This document shows positions 34,001-45,189 of a stretch of 64,000 nt of DNA, piece by piece. The notes below the pieces were generated by a model. That model ran no database searches and was not told where the DNA came from. It was given only the letters and a program-made list of their open reading frames with translations. Each line of letters starts with the position of its first letter. Positions within the stretch are counted from its first letter, which is position 1. The stretch comes from Macrosoma leucophasiata. Its lineage: Eukaryota; Arthropoda; Insecta; Lepidoptera; Hedylidae. The stretch covers positions 24,845,501 through 24,909,500 of the forward strand of contig JAWQUS010000008.1 of NCBI GenBank assembly GCA_036365455.1, in the 5' to 3' direction. A program made the translations under genes and the position numbers.

Positions 34001-37000
34001 TCTGACAAACCCCTCGTGCCTCGTCTACCTTCATCATTCTCTTCATACATGCACGCCGATTCCTAAGACTTTTGACCCCACCATCAGACAGAACTCGACC
34101 TATTTGGTCATGGTAGGTCAGTCTTGGTCTTCCTGGGCCTCTGCAACCATCCACATTCGCATTGTATATCTGTTTAGTCATTCGCTCATTCAACATTCTT
34201 TCTATATGCCCGAACCATCGGAGCATGCCTTTTTTTCATTTTTACACCGATACTATCATTCACACAAAGTCTCTTTCTTACATCTTCATTACGAACGCGA
34301 TCGGTGAGAATAAACAAATTTTATTCTCTTCCTATCCATGAAGACCTAGTACTTGCTCGCTTTAGGTCTTTAGATAAAAAAGCGGACTAAATTTTCATAC
34401 AAATGAATAAACCAACATAAAAGACCCCGTACGCAGTTTTTTCGTCCTCCTGAAAGTTAGTTTAGACTAGACTAGACTAGACTTATTTTACACTTACGAG
34501 GTCTTCACTATACAAGGTGTCGATAAAGAATTATTTTTAGCGTGGTGTAATTAGCGGCGCCCTGACTTAAGACAGAAAATAATAAATCGTATAATGGAAG
34601 AGGCTCTTCAATAATAATAATGGAATCTACTGTCATCATTCAATTAGACAACATAATAATGGCAACCCTTGATACGTCCTACTGGTGGGCACGAGTGTCT
34701 CCCTTTTTGGGGGGAGGCCTGGAGCTTATACCACCACGCTGCTCCAACGCGGGTTGGTGGAGTTACGGGTTAGTGACCAACCCGCTGTCGGATGTTTTCA
34801 AACCGCCATAAGACCTCCGACAAGGTTTAACGACTGGTTTATATCGATAGCAACCGGGACCGACGGCTCAACGTGCCCTCCGAAGCACGGTACGCGCATT
34901 TTTAATTTTGCCACTAGCGGTCACCCATCGCACACTCGGTCGCGCCCGTATCGCTTAACCGAGTAGATCGCTTACGATCTACACCAGCCGCGGAGCCATG
35001 CGCGCTTCATTAGACATCTATATATATAAAAATGCAACCCGTTTTCCTTCGTCACGGCATCACGCGTGAATGACTGGACCGAATATTGATTTTGAATGAT
35101 TTTTGGAAGTCCAGGGAATGTTTAAAAGGTAAGAAAAAAAAATGTATCCCGTGCCGGGATATATATTTGTATGGCCTACAGATATCAGTTTCAGGTCTCG
35201 GTATACTGGTATACAACACAAACACGTCATGCAGTTCACATTGATGTTAAGTGATGACTGCAGCCTATAGACACTCACACAAAGACCAAAATGCAGATGT
35301 TGCCACCCCTGACACCTTAATTATTGTCTGTGTGATAGTTATTACGGGGTCAGACTGGTCAGACATTACCATCTAACCGGGACACGATAGTACCACAGTA
35401 TAAGTACATACAGTAGTTTATCGCAAGTTTGAAGTTTTGCAATATGCCGCCTTGACACATAAAACGCAAATTCATCAAGGTTGTCACGTTTTTGGTTTTT
35501 ATTTACGTTGTTTGTAACGCGTCAGTTTACGTTGAACATATATAAAATCCTAAAACATCACGCCTGAAATCCCCGAGGGGTAGGCAGAGGTAAATCATCC
35601 TCGATTCGCCGGTCACGTTTTGGCCCATGTAACAGGCGGCGAGCCTGTTGACATCTCCAGGCACATTACCAAACTCCGAGGTACTGGGAAACTTCCAGAA
35701 AATGGAAAAATCCCAATTGAACCAGAGATAAAGGATTTTAAACCGATATCTCTGATAGTCCCCGACCCGGAAATCGAACCCAGGAACCCCAGCGTAGTAG
35801 TAGTGGCCTGCTACTACTACGCTACTGAGGCAGTTAAAATAACACGGTAGCGTAAAAAAAATTAAATGAAGTAATATACTTGCCGCTAAATGGTAGTGTT
35901 CAGCACTATCGTGTTCCGGTCAGGTGGTAATATACGGCCCTGTAATTTCCGACACAGAGGCATTACACCTTAGCCCTCAGGAGTGGTAACGCATCTGCAT
36001 TTTGACCTTGATCTTTGTTTGGATGTCTATAAGTTGCAGTCATCACTTAACATCAATGTGAACTGCATGCTTGTTTGCCACTTTAATTTCATAAAAAAAC
36101 AGAAGTGCGGTGGTACTGTTCTTTTAAAAAAGTGACAATACCCTCATCACACGTCGTACGTCTATAAGCCATTTTCGAGAGTGGTTACGAACCGTCTATC
36201 TCGCAGACTCGGAAGACTTCCAGGCTCCCGAACAAGCTGGTTTCCGTAAAGGTTTTAGCACTATATAGATCACATCCACATAGTATACACAGCCCCTATG
36301 TCTAGCGTTTGTAGACTATGAGAAAGCCTTCGATTCGGTCGAGATTTGAGCTGTGCTACAGGCACTCCAGAGGTGCATACGTAATATGTAATTACGCCAA
36401 TTATCGCCAACCCGCTTGCCAAGCGTGGCAATTATGGCATTTACCCCCTATGGAACACAACTTTACAAAACGGCTCCTAGTCACCGGTGTCCTCGCTATT
36501 CTTGATTGGTAGTACTGGTCACGGTAACGGCGGAGCAGGGGGTGCTAAGTATCACCGGAATATACAAACGACAATTGGCCTTGGCAAGGTACAACATTCG
36601 GACACTGCGCATCGACGTACTTTATAGGGTCATCAATCATATCAAGTCTGACAACAGCGGGAGGACTCAAAAACCCTCAAGTCTGGTAGCCCGCTCAATT
36701 TCTGAGAGGGTGAATAACTATCTTAGGGTGGTGTCGGTTTTATCGTCCACATATCATATCCCTCATGAACAACGTTGTCAAGATCGAGTGTGTAATAGAG
36801 AGTAACGTACCTTATACTCAGAATAACCAAACGGTAATCGTTGAAGGTCATACAGGTCTATGCCCCGAAATGCACTCATTCCGATGATGAGGTAGTAACT
36901 ATGAATGTGAATATTTCCAGAGCCATACATAGTTCTAAAACCCACTACAACATTTTCATAGAGAATTTCAACGCGAAATTGGACATTCGAGGCGACCATG

Positions 37001-40000
37001 AGCTGAAAGTGGGACGATTTGGGCGAAGAAAAACCAGGGACCAGACATTGGCTAACCTTATGGAGAAAGAGAGCGTCTATATAATGAAATCTCAACGCGA
37101 AATTGGACATTAGAGGCGACCATGGGCTGAAAGTGAGACGATTTGGATTCGAGCGACGAAACACCAGGGGCCAGATATTGGCTAACTTTATGGAGACCAT
37201 ACTGGTGGTAGAGCTCCAGTGACGGAGCTCGCTTAGGCGCCACCGCATTACCTAATATACTTGCAGTTAAATGGTAGTGTTCAGCACTATCGTGTTCCGG
37301 TCAGGTGGTAATGTATGGCCCTGTAATTTCCGGCACAGAGGCATAACACCTTAGGCCTCAGGAGTGGTAACGCATCTGCATTTTGACCTTGGTCTTTCTG
37401 TGGGTGTCTATAGGCTGCAGTCATCACTTAACATCAATGTGAACTGCAAGCTTGATTGCCACTTTCATTGAATAAAAACAAAAAAAAAGAAAGAGAGCCT
37501 CTATATGATTAACTCTATGTTCAAGAAGCGGCCCTGTCGTAAGTGGACTTGAATCAGTGCAGACGGTGCAACAAAAAATGAGATCCATTTTTCTTACTAC
37601 TACAACACAAATGATTGATGCTGCTGATGCACAACACTTTGGACGATCTCCTGGTCGGTAAATGATTTTCTGATAACCACATAACATTTTAAATAGTTCT
37701 GAATGATACACAGGCAGTGAACTAGTATAGTAACTAAGAATATGGTCTATGTATGAGTAGTTGTACAGTGGAATTTAGAAACGCTTATAATAAAATATCA
37801 ATATATCTATTGGGTTGCACATTAGGTTTGGTCACAAAATAAAAATAAATAACCTCAACATATTCTTCAAATATCCTGTAAATATCAGGACTGACAAGTG
37901 TTCTCAGCACTTCTTTGGATTTCTCATATTCTTCAGCTTTCTTTTTCAATTTCAAACTCTCATTTTCTTCCTCAGAAAGCAATAGATCCATTTCTTGTCG
38001 GTACATTTCAATCCTAAAACACCAACAAAGAGTGTCATTTATTTTCGCTATGCAGAATTTTAACATATTTAAAGTACATGATTTATAGATCCGATAAATG
38101 TAATGTTACAAATCAAAAAAATATGAACAAATTACTAAAAAGTATGTGGTACCAATAGTTGTCGCCGCGCAAAACCATTGGATTGCTGTGCAACGCTATT
38201 CCTTTATTCCATTAGGGGTCATTATTAGTTCTAGAAACGATTAGTTCACTCTTTCAACAAAATGCCTTGAAATATAAATCACGCGCTCGATTAAATACTA
38301 AATATACCTACATATCATAAAAAAACCTATCCAAAATGCTATTATTTATTCAATCCTTTGTGAATGTCCTGATTTAGCGTTTTAATAAATAAATATTATG
38401 AAGAATTATTTATATTATAAAGTAAAAAACAATTAAAAAAACATAATACTACTAGTTTTCTCGCACAGCATTTTTTTTATTTCGCGATATAACGGGATAT
38501 TAAATGTCTGTTACTTCAGGACTGTGTCTACCCGAAACTAAAGCTAATATTCAAAACAAAAAGCTAAAGCATTCTAAAAGGCATTTTATAAATATGTATT
38601 TGACACTGGAAAATTCGCTTGAATGTTACATTACGTTTGTTTTTTGAAACGCGCTTTGCATGAATATAGTCGCATTTTGAACCCACTCACTTATCCCTAT
38701 TATAAATAGTTAAATTGTTAAAATTAATATTATATAAAATATATTTTTATAGATGTATCAAGCGTCGAATAATCGGACAATTTTTCACATGTAAGACCCA
38801 TGCAGACAATAGTTTAAGACAAATTGCGTTATTTGCAAACCTGATCTCGTGCTGTGCACAGTTTTCACAATTCGATTCTGCGACTTTGTGTTCCTCGGCT
38901 TTTCTTTTGCTTGGTCCAGCTGAGAACAAAATCAATGAGCGCCAAGCCAGAAACGACATTAGCAACACTTAAAACTACTTAGCAGTTAAAAGGACTCACA
39001 TAACAATATAAAGAAAAAACAATCTGGTCTACCTACGCTTTCCGTGTCATCGTATAAAAATAGATAAAATTTCAAATAACATCGAGCTTCTTCGACACAA
39101 TAAACGATGCAAGTGTGCTGTCGTTACACTATCATTCAAGCTTGCACTCGCTATCGTTATAAAATAATGCAATGTTATAATTAATGTTAGTAATAGTAAG
39201 TCGACAATATAATCATGAGAAACTTAATATTTTTATATTCGCCGGTGATGGATCACGTTTGAACAGCTGTGTCGCATATCGAGAGACAATATAGGCTTAA
39301 TTGTAAGGATATTATGAGTAATGGTGTTCAATAATGAGGATGTGGTCGGGCGGCGGCGGCGCGGGCGTCGCATCACTCGCTAGCAACACTTCACTTCCAC
39401 AGCCTCTGGGGCTCCCTTGCCCACCCCGCGCGTGCTCGTTTCTCAACAAACTCACACTTTACACATCATAGTAAGGCATTCAACATTACAATAAATATGC
39501 CATTGATCCATACATAATAGCAATATTAAACACCTGTATAACATTAGAGGCACTCACAATAGGGATGTTGACAATTTTTTTTATTGTAATTCCATTTTTT
39601 TTTTTTAAACTTCATACGGTCCCATACTTACTTAATATTTAACGAGTCAAAACAATGTCAACAGTGAATAGAGTCAAAATGGCTTATTTATAATTGCTGG
39701 ACATTATGATATGTATAGAATGGTGAAATACAGATTACGAAAATTTTCATCAATAGTATGTTTTTATCGAAAGTCAACTATACTAAAACTATTTGTAAAT
39801 CATACAAAGAGTCTAAAAGTCAACTTCTTATTAATTTAAATATTTTTTTTTTGCTTTATTTTATAAAATTCTCTCTCATAATATATCATATATTATGAGG
39901 GAGAGAGACTATAAATATCATAGGTATACATAATTTAATTTGCATTTTAACTTTCATATGATATGACAAAAAGTAGTGATTTTGTACCAATTCAACATCC

Positions 40001-43000
40001 CTATTGGTAAAAGCGGTTAATGCTAGTGATGTTACTTTGAATGTTAACTGCTCTGTTTTCATAGACTGCACGGAAACCGTAGCGTTTATAACCATGAACC
40101 ACCATATTTGCACAACTATTTATAGCCAATTGAGCTGCATGATATTATAAATTTTGAACCATACATTTTCATGGTAACACAGTTCGCATAAATTTCCAAA
40201 TAAAACATGAAGGTGATTAATGGTTCTTGAGATTAATAATGTTTTAAGACAATAACTATAGAAAGTTGCTTACTTTTGTTTTACAGAAAAGACAGTAATA
40301 TTTTAAAATTGAACTACTCATAAATCGGCAATACGTATAGAAAAAGAACTATCAATAATTAATAATTTAAGGAATGGGGCTTTTGACTTTGTGATTCCAT
40401 ATTCGCTAAAGCTAAATTTATCTGATGCTTACTGTAAATAACCTGCGGGTTTATATCGCTGTGCAAAATTAATTTAATTCATAAGGCAAATTTGTTTAAA
40501 CTTTAAAAATCTATCACTGCTATCCTGGATATATTTCTTTTATGACTGTCAAGACAACATACCTTCATTGTTGTTCGGGCACCTCCGTTTGATAGCCCCA
40601 TTTTTGGACTGTACATGTGTCGATGGCAAAGGTGGAGGTGGTCTACTTGCATTAAATCTGCATAACATACAAATATATTGAGAATCTGTTGGTCAGGTAT
40701 CATATAACAATAGTTAGTAAATGAAGTATCTTACTCTGTTGGTAGTGTTGGGGGTGGTTGCGCCATCGGGTACATCAGTGCATTCAATGGAGGAGGTGCT
40801 GAAATACAAGCAAAAAAGTTAACATTCCTTCTATTAAAGAACAATTTATATAAAAACACTATATTTTTAAATAAACTATGTGTCAATATTAATATTTATT
40901 TAAATAGATTTCTATTTTATATTGTAGACTCTTTTTAACTTGTAAGCCACCTAAGTGCCAGGAGCCGGCCAGCAGGCTGCGAAGCTGCTATTTGACAGCC
41001 TAATTCATCACCATATGGTCTACCCTTAGAAGGCAGGGAGTAGAAGACACCTACATTAATATAATAAAAAACATTAATAAACAGAGCAAAATCTGCATAA
41101 AATTGGAAACATATGGCTATCCTTTCCCCATAAACAGAGCGATTAGACAAGGAGATTCGCTGTCGACTAAAATTTTTATAGTTGTGCTGGAGGAAGTCTT
41201 CAGGCAACTAGACTGGGACAATTATGGTCTTAACATAAATGGCACCCGCCTTAATCATTTAAGGTTTGCCGATGACATAGTTCTTCAGAATCAGAATCAG
41301 AATCAGAAACTCATTTATTCATTTAGGGTGACAGGCACCTCTTATGACACTTATGACACTTGTTTATTAATGTCTTCTAGAAGAGGATCCAAATAAACTA
41401 AACATCATGGTACAAGCTCTAGCCAACAAACGCAAAGAGTTGGACTCAAAGTGATAAAGATAAAACCAAAGTAATGACTAACTCTGTGGAGTTGGATATT
41501 GTACTATGGAGTATATTTATTTAGGCCAGATAATCTCCCCAAAAGACATAATGTCCAAAGAAATTAAGAGAAGAATAGGTAATATCTGGAAAAAATACTG
41601 GTTAATAAAAGAAATAATGAACAACAAAACACAAAATATATGCATAAAAACAAAAACATTCAACACATGTATTTTGCCATGCTTAACATATGGTGGTGAG
41701 ACTTGGTTTCTAACATCTAACCATATAGAGCAACTTGCAAGGTGCCAAAGATCTATGGAGAAAGGAGTAAGCTAGGAGTACAGTTAAAAGATTAAATCAG
41801 AAACTCAGTGACATACAGCAGATCCACATTTATAGATGGACATGGCTGCACAGCCCAATTGATAAATGGAGTAAGCAGGTCACACTATGGTATCCAATGA
41901 GCTGTACAAGGAAACAGGGACACCCAATAACAAGATGGGAGGATGACAAGGCTTAAGAGTTGCAGCAGACCAAGCATACTGGAAGGAGCTGGAGGAGGCC
42001 TATGCCTTAAAGAACAGTGAGACAAGGGACGTCATAAAGGATGCTCTGATTTCAGATTTACATTACGTTGTATACTTATAAAAAATGATGTACTTCACTT
42101 GTCTCATAAATAAAAGGTTATTTTATTTATTATATTTAAGACTGGAGCAGTTGTGTTCGAACGCAAAATAATACTGACACAAGTTCATTTACATGATGGA
42201 TTTAGACGAAGAAACACTGTTTCTTGTTCTAATGTTACGCAACCCTAGGCGTAGAAGACAGTATGTGGGTCCATCGAATACTACAATCTAGAGAACTGTA
42301 TGTAATATTTCATGCTTTGTATCCCCAGCAGTCTTTGCAATCACTGTGCGAGTATCAAGAGAGTGATGAACATAGTAATTGCAAGTGTGTATTTGAAGGT
42401 CATACTAAATAAACTGTGAAGTGTAAAATTAACAAAGTACCTGTAGTGTAGACAGAAGCGGCAGGCCGGGGCCCGGCCCCAGAGGGCTTGGTTGGTGGCG
42501 GAGGCGGCGGTGGTTGCGGCAGCGGCGCGGCGGGCGGGCCCGGCTGCTGCGGCTGCGGGGCCTGCGGAGGCGGAGGCGGCGGCGGCGGCGGTGGTTGCGG
42601 GAGCGGCGCAGGGGTCGGGCCCGACGTCTGCGACTGCGACGCCGGCGGCGGGGGCGGCGGCGGCGGCTGCGTGCCGTACGACTCCGCGATGAACATAGCG
42701 ATCTGAGGAATGGTCTCCACGGCCGCCGCAGACATGTTCGCGTGTCTCTCCGCCAGAACGCGCGGCAGCTGATTCATCTCCAGAAACAGCGCCTCCTCTT
42801 CTCGTGTTGTGTGCAAATATGTGCAATCCTCTCTCAAGCAGCCCGTTCGGTTTTGATAATCATGGCAAAATTTGAGGATCTTTTTCATTTCCTCAAAGTC
42901 AAGTTCATGACGGAATTTACATTGTGTGTTTTTATTACATGCACCCCAAACAAAGTTCCTGCATATTTGTTTGGATGGAACGCTGCAGGTTGAAGGTCGG

Positions 43001-43059
43001 GGCGGCAGCGGCGCCACGCGCAACTGAGGCCGGCCATTTTGTTCGCTGCTACTGCTCAT
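22022..43059 (-). CDS. Zc3h10: ZC3H10-like CCCH zinc-finger protein
   Basis: Ten coding exons, all phases consistent, 599 codons plus stop: 42441-43059, 40735-40798, 40563-40657, 38841-38919, 37854-38013, 30539-30598, 27837-27908, 26440-26569, 23473-23814, 22022-22200. Residues 33-51 form one CCCH finger (ICRNFVWGACNKNTQCKFRH) and 65-83 a second (FCHDYQN...CTYLH). Both match ZC3H10, which binds RNA and is linked in mammals to mitochondrial function. A proline-rich region follows (about residues 137-205), then a basic KRK segment and a coiled coil (EEENESLKLKKKAEEYEKSK), also as in ZC3H10. Exons 6-8 have no match I recognise. Exon 9 is rich in Ala, Ser and Pro. The last exon ends in PPHYY repeats and PPQQ. 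Human ZC3H10 has three fingers and about 434 residues. Joining exons 1-5 to 6-10 across a 7.3-kb repeat-filled intron is inferred from phase and strand; two genes remain possible. The exon 5 donor (GTTATT) is weak. Confidence 0.78.
22441..22800 (+). repeat. Repeat F, copy 1
   Basis: About 360 bp beginning at ATGGCAACCCATTATACGTC and ending GCCATGCGCGCTT. Other copies in the same orientation are at 34655-35010 and 62937-63300. No coding frame is conserved among copies; probably a SINE or a LINE-derived piece. Confidence 0.75.
26379..26425. repeat. 22-bp perfect inverted repeat beside a splice donor
   Basis: AAAAAATACACTATTATAAA... and its exact reverse complement are separated by ATG. The right arm ends 8 nt from the donor (GTGAGT, 26434-26439) of exon 8 of the ZC3H10-like gene, so the hairpin would form right next to that splice site in the RNA. 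Confidence 0.85.
26683..27175. repeat. Repeat of the 8.05 kb family, deleted copy
   Basis: It begins AACCGGTCAAGTGCGTGTCG and ends CTACGGAACCCTAAAAA. Compared with the 8.05-kb copy it lacks the segment with the GACA run. A short inverted piece (27176-27240) follows. Confidence 0.7.
27600..27800 (+). repeat. Family A repeat, diverged
   Basis: A diverged copy (GTAGGCACCACCGCATTACC..., tail GAAAAAAAAA) adjoining exon 7 of the ZC3H10-like gene. A related fragment follows the MITE at 28200-28275 and another lies at 28495-28685. Confidence 0.6.
27952..28189 (+). mobile_element. MITE TAGGTCGCGCC, copy 2
   Basis: 238 bp, almost base-for-base identical to 13075-13312 in the same orientation, with TA on each side. 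High identity implies recent movement. Confidence 0.88.
28697..28985 (+). mobile_element. tRNA-derived SINE with a nested insertion
   Basis: The A box (TAATCCAGCGG, 28710-28720) and B box (GGGTTCGATCT, from 28747) mark an RNA polymerase III promoter of the same family as 55011-55225. The SINE body is interrupted at 28787-28890 by a 104-bp insert flanked by the duplicated sequence GTATGGCCT. Confidence 0.75.
28787..28890. mobile_element. 104-bp insert with 9-bp target duplication
   Basis: Inserted into the SINE at 28.7 kb. The ends AAACGTAAC and GTTACGTTT are inverted repeats, and GTATGGCCT occurs directly on both sides (28778-28786 and 28891-28899). Its internal sequence (GGGGTAGGCAGAGG, GATTCGCCGGTTACG) also occurs within longer repeats at 21.76 and 35.56 kb. 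Confidence 0.65.
29088..29609. repeat. Identical 261-bp tandem duplication
   Basis: 29088-29348 and 29349-29609 appear identical by eye. The unit begins CTTCTGCCGGTGAAATGG. It lies in an intron of the ZC3H10-like gene. Confidence 0.92.
30065..30325 (-). repeat. Family A repeat, reversed
   Basis: A reversed near-complete copy, located 215 bp from exon 6 of the ZC3H10-like gene. Confidence 0.75.
30620..32128. other. Intron, AT-rich, nothing recognised
   Basis: Part of the long intron 5 of the ZC3H10-like gene. A scrap of interspersed repeat is seen at about 30715-30860; otherwise I see no structure. Confidence 0.4.
32129..32412 (+). repeat. Family A repeat, full length
   Basis: It runs from CTGGTGGTAGAGCTCCAGTG to CATTACATAAAAAAAA, one of the most complete copies. 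Confidence 0.8.
32485..33850 (+). mobile_element. CR1-like LINE, 5'-truncated and decayed
   Basis: In several frames the plus strand reads a reverse transcriptase and its C-terminus: GEALAVSLDIAFD, then LLAKLPSYGLPEKL, then a YADS remnant of YADD (HCYADSTG). Further on come DWGRLNLVQFNPTK and HRTTRRRQKFHPHRLDTW, ending GWQRVGNSP...YVHRR near 33795. Stops and frameshifts are frequent, so it is inactive. Confidence 0.82.
33925..34310 (-). mobile_element. LINE 3' end (RTE-like)
   Basis: The minus strand keeps an open 94-codon stretch reading LRWFGHIERMLNERMTKQIY and RACMKRMMKVDEARGVCQ, the C-terminal end of a LINE reverse-transcriptase ORF. Fragments of the same tail occur at 7.04, 18.15 and 62.85 kb. 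Confidence 0.78.
34655..35010 (+). repeat. Repeat F, copy 2
   Basis: Same family and orientation as 22441-22800, ending GCCATGCGCGCTTC. Confidence 0.75.
35222..35405 (-). repeat. Family A repeat, reversed and truncated
   Basis: It contains the complement of the 3' half (GTTCACATTGATGTTAAGTG) and part of the middle. Confidence 0.65.
35555..35855 (-). repeat. Family C SINE, reversed
   Basis: The reverse strand has GGGTTCGATTTCCGGGTC (B-box-like) and a CCTCAGTAGCGTAGTAGTAGC head. The far end carries the GGGGTAGGCAGAGG segment shared with the 28.8-kb insert. Confidence 0.65.
35875..36100 (+). repeat. Family A repeat, 5'-truncated
   Basis: It starts within the family (CTTGCCGCTAAATGGTAG) and ends with the A-rich tail. 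Confidence 0.7.
36120..37620 (+). mobile_element. RTE-like LINE pieces, rearranged
   Basis: A reverse-transcriptase piece at 36170-36370 (DYEKAFDSV-like, broken) precedes an endonuclease piece at 36565-37190 (ARYNIRTLR, then VIQVYAPKCTHSDDEV, then FNAKLDIRGDHELKVGRFG). The order is inverted relative to intact elements. The endonuclease segment at about 36963-37086 is repeated at 37087-37197. A family A repeat interrupts it at 37199-37478, after which the endonuclease reading resumes. Confidence 0.75.
37199..37478 (+). repeat. Family A repeat inserted in a LINE
   Basis: A near-complete copy with an A-rich tail, dividing LINE endonuclease sequence. It shows that family A moved after this LINE had inserted. 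Confidence 0.75.
39330..39440. other. GC-rich island in an intron
   Basis: A CGG-rich patch within the intron between exons 3 and 4 of the ZC3H10-like gene. No exon with fitting splice sites could be drawn; an internal promoter is possible but unsupported. Confidence 0.3.
41050..42110 (+). mobile_element. RTE-like LINE fragment in intron 1 of the ZC3H10-like gene
   Basis: The plus strand reads AIRQGDSLSTKIFIVVLEEV and LNHLRFADDIVLQ, with an intact FADD catalytic motif of reverse transcriptase. It continues as EYIYLGQIISPKDIMSKEIK and FNTCILPCLTYGGETW with frame breaks. A short CAGAAT simple repeat with other sequence interrupts it directly after FADDIVL at 41286-41390. Confidence 0.8.
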
Positions 43060-43062
43060 GAG

Positions 43063-43217
43063 CTGCACACAACAAAATAACACCTCATTTGGCAGTGCCC
43101 TTCACAGATTTTAAATTCACAGATCGTTTTTATACATTGTTATAAATCACAACAATACACCAAAGTAACCGTTTTGGAAATATAGGTACGTAGAAAGAAA
43201 ATACCATGACAACTTAC
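43063..43217 (-). other. 5' UTR intron of the ZC3H10-like gene (predicted)
   Basis: A donor GTAAGT at 43212-43217 and an acceptor TGTGCAG ending at 43063 bracket a 155-bp intron just before the start codon at 43059. The upstream exon would contain the promoter-proximal 5' UTR. Confidence 0.45.
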
Positions 43218-43982
43218 CGTAATGTTGTATGGACACCAATCACTAATCCAGTCCAGCAACGGCAGAATGGTTCTTATTTCTTACTCTTTTTGTACATAAG
43301 TCGAATCGCTATCCGAATAAAAGTCACGAAACATTTTTAATGTATTAAAAGTTTCTAAAGAGTAACAAGTACTACCAAGAGTAGGTAGGTACCATAAAAT
43401 TATAGAACGAGGTAGTTTTACAGTTTACTACAAGGATGCCACCCACCACATAATGTACCAGATGCTACGAGTGCACAGAACATACTACTCCAAATGTACT
43501 CTGTGTACTACTCTCTTACGAGTACGAGTGCTACGGGCAACCAGTTGGTCTGTGCCAAATGTATTATACTCTGTGGACGCTACCAAGAAGCTTGTAGGTA
43601 AAAATAAAGTCAACACTCCAAACAAAAGTTTGAGTCAAATAGCTACATAGCTCTATCCTCCTCTTGGAGGGCCGACCTCTCTTTTTAGTGTGATCAGTGG
43701 TATTGCTATCTTTTTAATTATATCTCCTACGAAACTTTGTGAAAGAAACACCACAGTTACAGTATTACATGATAAACATTACATAATTTATTTACAACTT
43801 ATTAAATGTATTCAATATACTGTTTTAAAAATTATTAATAATCTATCTCAAATTGACTATTTTGAGTTAGTGTATCAGTTGAAATTATACACCGACTTCT
43901 ATGGACTGTACGGAAATACATACCACGGCAACATTGAATCTGCTTATCAGTAATGGAAAGTTTTGGCTCCCGCCAAAACTTC

Positions 43983-44666
43983 GGAAAAGAGCTGTGTCGC
44001 TGTGTGATATTATTTTCAAAATTTGTGTACAGTCGCGTTTTTATGTGTAAAAATGGTGGGATTTTTATCATAAAGCATTCGATAACGTTCACGAATGTAA
44101 GAAAGTGATATTATGAAGTGAAAAGTGATTTATCGTATTGCCTCCAAAACTTCGTAAAAACTCGTAGTTAAGTCCCCATCGCTTGACTGGAGCCATCTCA
44201 TCATATTCCTCATGGAAGCATTTAATCATCGTCATCTTCCATGTGAATTTTCATTAATTTAAAGAAATGTGAAATGCAATAGGTATACGACTGAAAGACT
44301 CTGTATCTATGTTGTAATTACAAAAAAAGGAAAAGAGCTGTGTCGCTGCGTGATATTATTTTCGAAATTTGTGTATAGTCGCGTTTTTATGTGTAAAAAT
44401 GGTGGGATTTTTATCATAAAGCATTCGATAATGTTCACGAGTGTAATAAAGTGATATTATGAAGTGAAAAGTGATTTTTCGTATTGCCTCCAAAACATCA
44501 TAAAACTCCTAGTAAAGTCCCCATCGCTTTACTGGGGCCATCCCATCATCTCATCATATTCCTCATGGAAGCATTTATTCATCGTCATCTTCCATATGGA
44601 TATTCATTAATTTAAAGAAATGTGAAATTCAATATGTATACGACTGAAAGACTTAGTATCTATGGT
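43983..44666. repeat. Diverged tandem duplication, ~346-bp period
   Basis: 43983-44311 and 44329-44666 share AAAAGAGCTGTGTCGCTG-like starts, GTGTAAAAATGGTGGGATTT and ends at GACTGAAAGACT, with scattered differences. They lie directly upstream of a THAP-like ORF. Confidence 0.8.
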
Positions 44667-44793
44667 CAAGAATAAATAAAAAAATATATATATCAGTAAT
44701 GTCAAAACCAGATCTGTCTAATACGGCGGATGTTTTCTATTTCGTTTCTGTTTTCGTAGTGTTTTCGATTGCAATTCGTTAAAGTTAGTAGCA

Positions 44794-44907
44794 ATGGTAA
44801 ATAATTGCATAGTCGGAGGTTGTGCTAGCTTATGGCATCCAGGAAGTGACCAAAGATTTCACGTGAACAAATGTTTGAATCGTAATTTTTGTGTCGAATC
44901 ACTGTAG
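44794..44907 (+). pseudogene. THAP-domain-like N-terminal fragment
   Basis: A 37-codon ORF begins MVNNCIVGGCASLWHPGSDQ and continues RFHV, matching the start of a THAP zinc finger (Cys-x4-Cys followed by an RFH motif). THAP domains bind DNA and occur in host factors and P-element transposases. The remaining zinc ligands and the AVPTIF-type end are missing. CAC is followed by GTGAAC, a possible splice donor exactly after RFH, where many THAP genes have an intron; without a second exon it is best called a fragment. Confidence 0.45.
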
Positions 44908-45189
44908 ACATATTGTTGTTGTATTTTCGCTTAATATCTTGCTAAAATTATAAGTCAGTGGTTTAAACATATAAAATGTTAACTTAAACTTTCATTTCTA
45001 AAAGTCTTACATTGAATTACATTGATTTATGCAATTTAAAACAAGTTTGTTTTTATCATATCGTTATCAGTAGCGTTGAAGTAGTGTGACAATAAAACTT
45101 AATTAATTGAGAATGTTTTATAGAATCGACTTATTTTGAAAATACGAACTAACATATATTATTTTCAATCATATTAAATAAACTATGCC

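Noticed and set aside
42488..42706. Gly-rich and Ala/Arg-rich plus-strand ORFs
   Set aside because: They are the antisense of the proline-rich tract of the ZC3H10-like exon 1; the CCCH fingers and splice sites are all on the minus strand.
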